From Ochromonas danica (taxonomy: Eukaryota; Sar; Chrysophyceae; Chromulinales; Chromulinaceae), in the NCBI GenBank assembly GCA_015146655.1, contig VKHL01000039.1, forward strand, positions 124,001-188,000: a DNA stretch of 64,000 nt. The letters run 5' to 3'. Within the stretch, counting starts at the first letter, position 1. Every line of letters begins with the position of its first letter. The position numbers and the translations under genes were made by a program. Positions 57,406 to 64,000 of this stretch are shown piece by piece. Under the pieces are notes generated by a model. The model ran no database searches and had not been told where the DNA came from. It saw only the letters and a list, made by a program, of their open reading frames with translations.

Positions 57406-60400
57406 TTAGAATCCTATATATGATCGACCTTTTGGTCTAAGAATTTCTCTTGGCTTTGGACGATTCAATTCTTCTTGTTCCTCTTGTCGTGCTTGTTGCT
57501 CTGCAGCAAGCTTACGTCGTTCTGAGTCTGCTTGTTTACGACCTAATCGACCACGATAAGCAGCAGCTAGCTTCATTGCAGCAACATTTCTCTCAAATTG
57601 AGAGACACCCTGCTGTTGCTGTTGTTGTTGTGGTTGTTGTTTTGATTGTTGTTGAGATGGTGCTGGTCGCCTTCCTCTTGCTACACCAGCATTTGTTGGT
57701 CTACTACGTAGTTTAGCTTGTTGTACATCTTCATAACCTCCATACAGATCCACATTCTGAGCATCTACTCCTTGCCTTGCTAAACGACCACGAATATCTT
57801 CACGATCTCGTCCTTTCATTCCTAACTCTTGTTCAACGGTTTGAATAGATTGAGAACCATCTGCTTTTGTTACTAAGACACGTCGATTGGCAGTATTAGC
57901 AGCTTGACCATTACCTCCAGCAATACGCCAAGCATTACGAATCATTAGTTCAAAGTAATCATCACCATCAATCGAAGCAGAAACTTCCTTATAATAATCT
58001 TCAAATTCTTCATAAGAAACAGTACCATCAGGACTATGACGATCCCATAATCTCATGAACTCTTTGGCTGCTTCTTGTGGAGTTTTCTTACCAGCGATGA
58101 CATCAGGATGAGCTTGGAAGTTATAACGTTCCATGATTTCATCAACAGTAATAAAACCTGAACGATCTGTATCTAATATATTGAAAGCCATTTGAACCAT
58201 TAATCGACGACGATCATTCAGATCACCACGAACTCCAATTAATAATTCATCAATATCAATGAGGCCATTATGATCACGATCTATATAACATCACATGTAA
58301 ACAACAACAACAACAAAAAGGGTATAATTAGTTATATGATTAAAAAACATGAAATCAATTATTAGTGTAGTTACCAAAATAAGTAAATAGATCATCTAGT
58401 TCACGAAGATTTAGTTCAACACCATAATCTAATAAACCATATTTAAGTTCTTCTTTAGATAATTTATGATCTCCACTACTATCCATGATAGATAATATAC
58501 GTGCTAATCCTTTAATACCAGCTTGTTCACCACAACGTTCTAAAATCTTTTTTATTACACGTTCTATTACAGTTATTCCCTTTTGTGATGTTTTATCTTT
58601 TCCATAACGATCACTTAAAAGGTTATGAATCTTAATCACTTCTATAGAACCTAATTTTTGAGGATCTATAATATTCCAAAGAGCAGTTAATTGTTGACGA
58701 TTTAGACAAGGATCTAAAGTTGATAATCTACGAATAAATGCTCCTTGTGCTATTCTTGGACTAGTATTAACTGATGAAACTTGTAACTTTAAACATAATG
58801 TTTCAAGACTACAAGGTGGAGAATAGAGCATTTGATGTAATGTTTGATAGGCATCAAATCCAGATGTTGTAGTATTAGTATCCATAGCAGAAGAAGAAGG
58901 ACGAGGGCTATAGTCATTTGATGGTACACTTGATTGATCACCACGTCCAGGCATTTGTTGTTGTTGTTCTGCCCAAGCCTCTCGAGGCACACCACCAGGT
59001 CGAGTAACAGGTTGACCACCACCACCAACACGATTACTATCAGATCTACCATTTGAGCGACTTCTTCCTTGTCCAGCTGCAGGACCACTTGGTCGATTCA
59101 AATTTATCATCCCACCTTTATTACGTTGTTGTTTAGCTTGTTGTACATCTTCATAACCTCCATACAGATCCACATTCTGAGCATCTACTCCTTGCCTTGC
59201 TAAACGACCACGAATATCTTCACGATCTCGTCCTTTCATTCCTAACTCTTGTTCAACGGTTTGAATAGATTGAGAACCATCTGCTTTTGTTACTAAGACA
59301 CGTCGATTGGCAGTATTAGCAGCTTGACCATTACCTCCAGCAATACGCCAAGCATTACGAATCATTAGTTCAAAGTAATCATCATCATCAATTGATGCAC
59401 TTAATTCTTTATAATAATCTTCAAATTCTTCATAAGAAACAGTACCATCAGAAGAATCTTGTCTTTCCCAAACTTTCATTAAATCTTTGGCTGCTTCTTT
59501 AACAGTCATTTTACCTGCACGAACTTCAGGATGCCAATTTAAATCATAAACTGTAAGAATTTCATCTACTGTAATAACACCTGAATGATCTGTATCAAGA
59601 ATATTAAATGCTAATTGTACAAGTGATTTTCGTCGATTATTTAAATCTCCACGTATACCAATTAAAAACTCTGTAATATCAATAAATCCATTACGATCAC
59701 GATCAAAATAGAGGAAAACTTGTTCTAATTCAGTTGGTGTTAAATTAATACCATAATCACGTAAACCATAACGTAATTCATCACGTGATAATCGTTTATC
59801 ACCATTATCATCCATAATGGATAATAGTTTAGCAATACTTCGTAAACCATTTGATCCACCTCGTTCAACAATTTTATTACGTACTTTATCAACAATATCA
59901 CCAACATCTAATGCTTTTGCAGCAAGTCTACGAGCATCCATAACATTATTATTGTCTTGACCTATACGACCATTTGTAGTTGCAGCATGCTTTTGTTTCA
60001 TATTATTATTATCAATATTTAATCCACGGCTACTTGGTCGATGTAATAAGTTGTTGTTGTTGTTATTATTATTAGTATAAGCAAGAGGTTTATTTCTATT
60101 TCGTGGTGTTCCATAAGCAGAAGATGTAGTACTTACAGTAGATTGTGTAGTAGAAGCACTCATAGGTCGACGAAAAGCATTAGGACCTATTGTAGCATTA
60201 TTACGATTTTGAGGTCTACCAGCTGAAGTAGGTCTTTCATTACGAAGGATAGTCGAAGTTGAACTAAATGGATTATTTCTACCCGCTGATACAGGTCGTA
60301 CTCCTCGATTACCACTACCACGAGGAAGAGGAGGATCATCACGACCAATATCTAGACTAGTATTATATTGCCTTTGTTGATCCTTTTGTAAACCTTCTTC

Positions 60401-61046
60401 AAACATTTTTGATGCTTTTAATAATGATGATGTCTTTTGTGCTGTTTTCTTAAATCGATCATTACCATTACCACTACCTTGTTGTTGATTGAATAACATT
60501 AGAAAATCAGGCATAAAGCTATATGTTAATTCATTATTTGTCATTTGAATCTCTGCAACACGATGAATAGTTAATAGCACTGAACGTCCTTCAAATAAAA
60601 CTCGTCCTAACGCAGTCATAAACTTCATATAGATTTTCTCAACGACTTCTCGTTCTATCCCTGTGCCAGCTTTTATTTGAGCAAAATTAACACTAGAAGT
60701 TGGTACATTTTCAGTAGTAACTTGACCACGTTGTCTAATTTTGAATTGATTACCAAATTCTGTTGCCATAGTAAAAATAGGTTCTTGTTTTAAACTAAAT
60801 CCAAATGTACCAAAACTACTCAAACGAACTGCTTTACGTTGAGTCATTTGTTGTTTAACCACATTACCTATCAAGAAGAAATTCACTGTCATCTTGTCTT
60901 GGTTAAAGTAATAATCATCAAAACAAAAATGTCTTACCAATTTCATGCCAGACGGACAAAACTTCTTCTAAGGTTACTTTACCATTCATTGCTTTTGCTG
61001 TAAGTTCAGCAATTTCATGTGTTGAAATATCAATAGAAGCATTCAT
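57406..61046 (-). CDS. CCDC81-type HU-domain protein fused to tandem EF-hand modules
   Basis: Three exons (61046-60938, 60867-58375, 58280-57406) give 1158 residues. The first 180 resemble the two eukaryotic HU-like domains of CCDC81: an HExG-type lead, VRLSSFGTFGF, PIFTMATEFGNQFKIRQ, and a second domain ending FMPDFLMLF. An Asn/Ser/Arg-rich linker follows (about 190-380). Then come two EF-hand modules of calcyphosin style (about 383-533 and 822-973). Loops include DRDRNGFIDITE, DTDHSGVITVDE and DRDHNGLIDIDE. Each module is followed by the same 85-residue basic tail (NRRVLVTKADGSQ, RQGVDAQNVDLYGGYEDVQQAK). CCDC81 relatives are linked to centrioles and cilia, so a calcium-responsive flagellar role is inferred. 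An additional 5' exon is possible: a good acceptor lies just before the chosen Met. Confidence 0.85.
57711..57964. repeat. Internal repeat R2 of the EF-hand gene (pairs with 59131-59384)
   Basis: 254 bp identical to R1 in the same gene, 1420 bp away, with both borders sharp. Adjacent EF-hand coding DNA is homologous but clearly diverged. Confidence 0.85.
59131..59384. repeat. Internal repeat R1 of the EF-hand gene (pairs with 57711-57964)
   Basis: Direct-repeat partner, coding for the 85-residue tail of the first EF-hand module. Confidence 0.85.
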
Positions 61047-61647
61047 ATCATCTAATAGAAATTGAATTAATTGATATGTGATGTTTGCTTTTTTGAATTG
61101 AATGTTGTTGTGGTAGTTGGGCAAAACGAACAGCAACAAACCGTTACACTGTGCACGGTTGCTTGTCTATCACTTTTAACAACAGCAATAGGGGACTTTA
61201 AAATAAATAAAAGTGACTTTTCATATGTCGCTGACAGTGAAGAAGTGTGGAAATATGTCGTCATGGAATAGAGTATGTCAAGTAGAACTACATGGGAAAA
61301 AGTATATAGTAGAAAGAATTTAATAAAAAATATAGTTACAATCCATTCCATGGATATAAGCTATCAACTGCTTTTCAACTCTCCTAAATGCTAATTTAGA
61401 AAGTAATCCACGCAAGTAACAAAAATGTCTTGATGCTAAAATGCACAAGACAACCATTACATAAGTAGCATTCTGCAAAAGCAGCAAAGTCATCCAAACG
61501 TTCAGCAAGTGTGAAATGATAATATAATGCCACTGTCTCATGTCAAAACTCCCTTATGGAAAAATAAACAATATAAAATGATGAGCTAAAGCATCTACGC
61601 GAAAGCTCGCAGACACACCAAAAATATATGATTCAAAAATGCTTTCC
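61047..61647. other. Intergenic region
   Basis: It contains the upstream region, and perhaps an unplaced first exon, of the EF-hand gene, and the 3' flank of the next gene. Short hydrophobic open frames here are not supportable. Confidence 0.4.
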
Positions 61648-62778
61648 CTACGCTAGGAAGTCCGCATGGATAGCGCCCAGGTGAAGCAAAGCATTCGCAG
61701 CGTCTGACTTCAACACACCACTCTCTTCAACTGCCAACTCGCGACATGCTAAATGAATTACCTCTGATAGAGTGAGACCTTCATCACTTATACCCAACTC
61801 TCTTCGCAGGCGATCCACGATCTCGCTCAGAGGAATGTTTGACCATTGATCAACCGTGACCACTGGATTGCTCTCACCATTGTTGTTGCTGTTGTCGTTT
61901 GTTGTGTTGTTACTATTATCATTGGTAATCTCTTCTGCACCATCATCGAGGGGAATCATAGACACGTCTACTGGAAAACTCTCGTCGTCGAGTATTTCCA
62001 CAGCGCATTGAATAGGGATGAGACGCTGGCTGAAGTGTCCAAATAAGGAATTGCCTTCCTCAACAACACGAGGCCTCCTATCCATCTCTTGTCTTTGGTA
62101 AGGTACTGGGGGAGGAATGAAAGCAACAGCACGAACCCTACGCAGTAAAAACCACACACGCACAAACAGATAATTGATTCAGTTAGTGTTAAGCTTGAAC
62201 AGCAAAGCTCAATCATCACCAACATCAAGTACTTACTCAGGCGGAATGAGGTTATTGATTTTCTCAGCAGTCAGCTCTAAGCTGTTCGATTGCTCCACCA
62301 CCCATGGAGAGCAAATAGCTACCTCCGTCTTCGTGCAGATAGCGATGCGTCTCTTTATGATGTGGGCCGCAGATTGGCTTTCATGATCTTCAACGGTTTG
62401 GATGTGAGCTAAAGCTACATCAGAGCAGACCACTGTGGTGTGTTCAGCGCATGGCGTCTTTTGACGTTTCTCCAAAGCGATCTTCCCTCCATTCGCTTTG
62501 TCTTTGTAGAAGTGCCAGGCTTCGATTTGAATGTGGGAGTTCCAGGCTAATAAGGGTGGTAACCATGGCACGATACAAAGTGCTGCAATAAGTAAACATG
62601 GTATCATGGCTTGCGTGCGTTCTACTTCGATTGTTAGCGACGATTCGTCACTAAACACGATTCTCATCGTATCTGGAGCGTCAGAAGGAGGATCATACAT
62701 TGGCCAGTTACAGCAGCAAAGACCTCCCGATTGTTCCCAATCAACTTCATTTCGAGGACACATGCATCTCATTTTCAT
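61648..62778 (-). CDS. Unknown single-TM protein, copy 1 of a tandem pair
   Basis: Two exons (62778-62237, 62137-61648) give 343 residues. One hydrophobic helix (about residues 58-78, MIPCLLIAALCIVPWLPPLLAW) is preceded by a Cys-rich start with CCCNW and a short beta-like segment. After it come a basic/His-containing region, IPPEVRAVAFIPPPVPY at the splice junction, an Asn-rich linker, and a helical C-terminus (IVDRLRRELG, LSEVIHLACRELAVEESGVLKSD). No family is recognised. No signal peptide is seen, so it is perhaps tail-out in an internal membrane. A second copy lies 1749 bp to the right in the same direction. Confidence 0.75.
61712..61895. repeat. Identical block in copy 1 of the tandem pair (pairs with 63461-63644)
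   Basis: 184 bp identical between the two gene copies; sequence on both sides differs by substitutions and small indels. Confidence 0.8.
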
Positions 62779-63396
62779 CTTTTCTTTTCTTCACAAGTCA
62801 TAAATTCTCTTCAAATTGAGGCTAAAGATTATGACTCTAAGTTGAGGTCATCAAGGAGGGTCACTGTCGTGATGTGTTTGATGAAGTGCTCTTGTCTTGA
62901 GAGTCTTCACCATCAGATTGCCGGCATGTGTTCGATGAAGTGGGCCAGCAGGGGGAGGGTGAAAGGGGAGAGACAGAGGCGTGGCAAAAAGAGGCTTCCA
63001 AATCCGTAAATTCGATTTTCAAATGTCGAAAAGTCAACTTTGAAAGACAGCGGCACTACCCACTTCCACCTCATAAACGAAGTGCGCTGTGCTGTGAGAT
63101 CATCAACGGAAAGGAGGCAAACAGAAACAATGAAAATATTCTTTAGAAACCACTCCAGATAATGCCCACTAGACTAGACTATAATCCTTAACAGCAATGA
63201 CTTACAATAGGACAAGTGAGAAATAATGATTAATTACCATTGCCCATCAAAAGAATCAAATACACGTGGAACAATATTAGTAGTAAAAGTATTCTACTTA
63301 AGTAATTACAACAAACATATATATGAAGTCTAAAATGAATTATAAGCTAGCAGGCGGGCTAGCATATGAAGGAATTACGCTTCATAAATGCTTGCC
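62779..63396. other. Spacer between tandem copies
   Basis: No gene was seen. It is the upstream region of copy 1 and 3' flank of copy 2. Confidence 0.45.
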
Positions 63397-64000
63397 CTAC
63401 GCCAGGAGATCCGCATGGACAATGCACAGGTGTCGTACGGCATTAACCGCGTCTGACTTTAACACACCACTCTCTTCAACTGCCAACTCGCGACATGCTA
63501 AATGAATTACCTCTGATAGAGTGAGACCTTCATCACTTATACCCAACTCTCTTCGCAGGCGATCCACGATCTCGCTCAGAGGAATGTTTGACCATTGATC
63601 AACCGTGACCACTGGATTGCTCTCACCATTGTTGTTGCTGTTGTTGTCGTTGTTATTATTATTGGTAGTCGCTTGTGCACCATCATCAAGGGGAATCATG
63701 GACACGTCTACTGGAAAACTCTCGTCGTCGAGTATTTCCACTGCGCATTGAATAGGGATGGGTCGCGGTCCAAACAGGGAATTGCCTTCCTCAACAACAC
63801 GGGGTCTCCTATCCATCTCTTGTCTTTGGTAAGGTACTGGGGGAGGGATGAAAGCAACAGCGCGAACCCTATATATTCAAACACACACATAGACCAACAA
63901 TTGATTCAGTTAGTCTTCCGCTTGATCATTAGTGTTCATTCCTCCCCAACGTCAAGTACTTACTCGGGTGCAATGAGGTTATTGATTTTCTCAACAGTCA
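63397..64000 (-). CDS. Unknown single-TM protein, copy 2 of the tandem pair (5' part outside the window)
   Basis: The last exon (63868-63397) and the end of the previous exon (64000-63964) are inside the window; the TM region lies beyond the edge. The splice junction, the RAVAFIPPPVPY phrase and the C-terminus match copy 1. It lacks five residues after SLFG and has a longer Asn run. The last residues differ (VNAVRHLCIVHADLLA for ANALLHLGAIHADFLA). Nothing suggests that it is broken. Confidence 0.72.

Noticed and set aside
61067-61541. Hydrophobic short frames on the minus strand
   Set aside because: Poor codon character; an upstream exon of the EF-hand gene may lie here but I could not place it.
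1-64000. A coordinated novel operon or defence system
   Set aside because: Gene orientations alternate, most genes are conserved housekeeping families, and no prokaryote-like cluster or viral block is seen.

Overview
The window is a gene-dense piece of a eukaryotic nuclear genome. It carries about 28 protein genes, plus a fragment at the left edge and a duplicate cut by the right edge. Both strands are used. Roughly two thirds of the genes have one to four short GT-AG introns, 58-168 bp in my models. Coding sequence is AT-rich, with runs of Asn, Gln, Ser and His.

Lineage (inference): a plastid-type FtsZ and a TypA/BipA GTPase both start with a secretory signal peptide. In TypA the likely cleavage site is followed at once by Phe, the signature of targeting to complex red-derived plastids. 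A radial-type EF-hand protein with a CCDC81-like HU region suggests a cilium or flagellum. Together this points to a flagellated stramenopile alga (ochrophyte, perhaps chrysophyte-like); haptophytes and cryptophytes are not excluded.

Layout. 1-6.5 kb: edge fragment, gamma-carbonic-anhydrase-like complex I subunit, FtsZ, ankyrin protein. 6.5-8.2 kb: the longest gene-free stretch. 8.2-16 kb: nucleotide-sugar transporter, U1-type zinc-finger protein, ribophorin II, ribulose-phosphate epimerase, Mpv17-family gene with a near-exact partial tandem copy, then a 10-N gap flanked by an identical 77-bp sequence. 16-22 kb: CAMK-like kinase, F-box protein, 7-TM-like protein. 22-28 kb: a very large membrane-associated GH36 glycosidase. 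28.5-38 kb: DHH pyrophosphatase-like enzyme, TPR protein, PAF-acetylhydrolase-like SGNH hydrolase, DDX52/Rok1 helicase, TypA. 38-46 kb: cyclin, a duplicated single-TM protein pair, DPH5, SpoU-type methyltransferase. 46-57 kb: cGMP-dependent kinase, TM9SF nonaspanin, DGAT2, an unknown secretory-pathway protein, a short-chain dehydrogenase, a Sel1-repeat protein. 57-64 kb: the CCDC81/EF-hand protein and a tandem pair of unknown TM proteins.

Functional threads: organelle work (FtsZ, TypA, gamma-CA, Mpv17, SpoU), the secretory pathway (ribophorin II, sugar transporter, TM9SF), and signalling or cell cycle (PKG, CAMK, cyclin, F-box). These are ordinary neighbours in a compact genome, not an operon-like system.

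The most distinctive features are three recent local duplications in 24 kb. Each has a block of perfect identity next to clearly diverged flanks, which suggests gene conversion. I found no CRISPR array, rRNA, convincing tRNA or intact mobile element.
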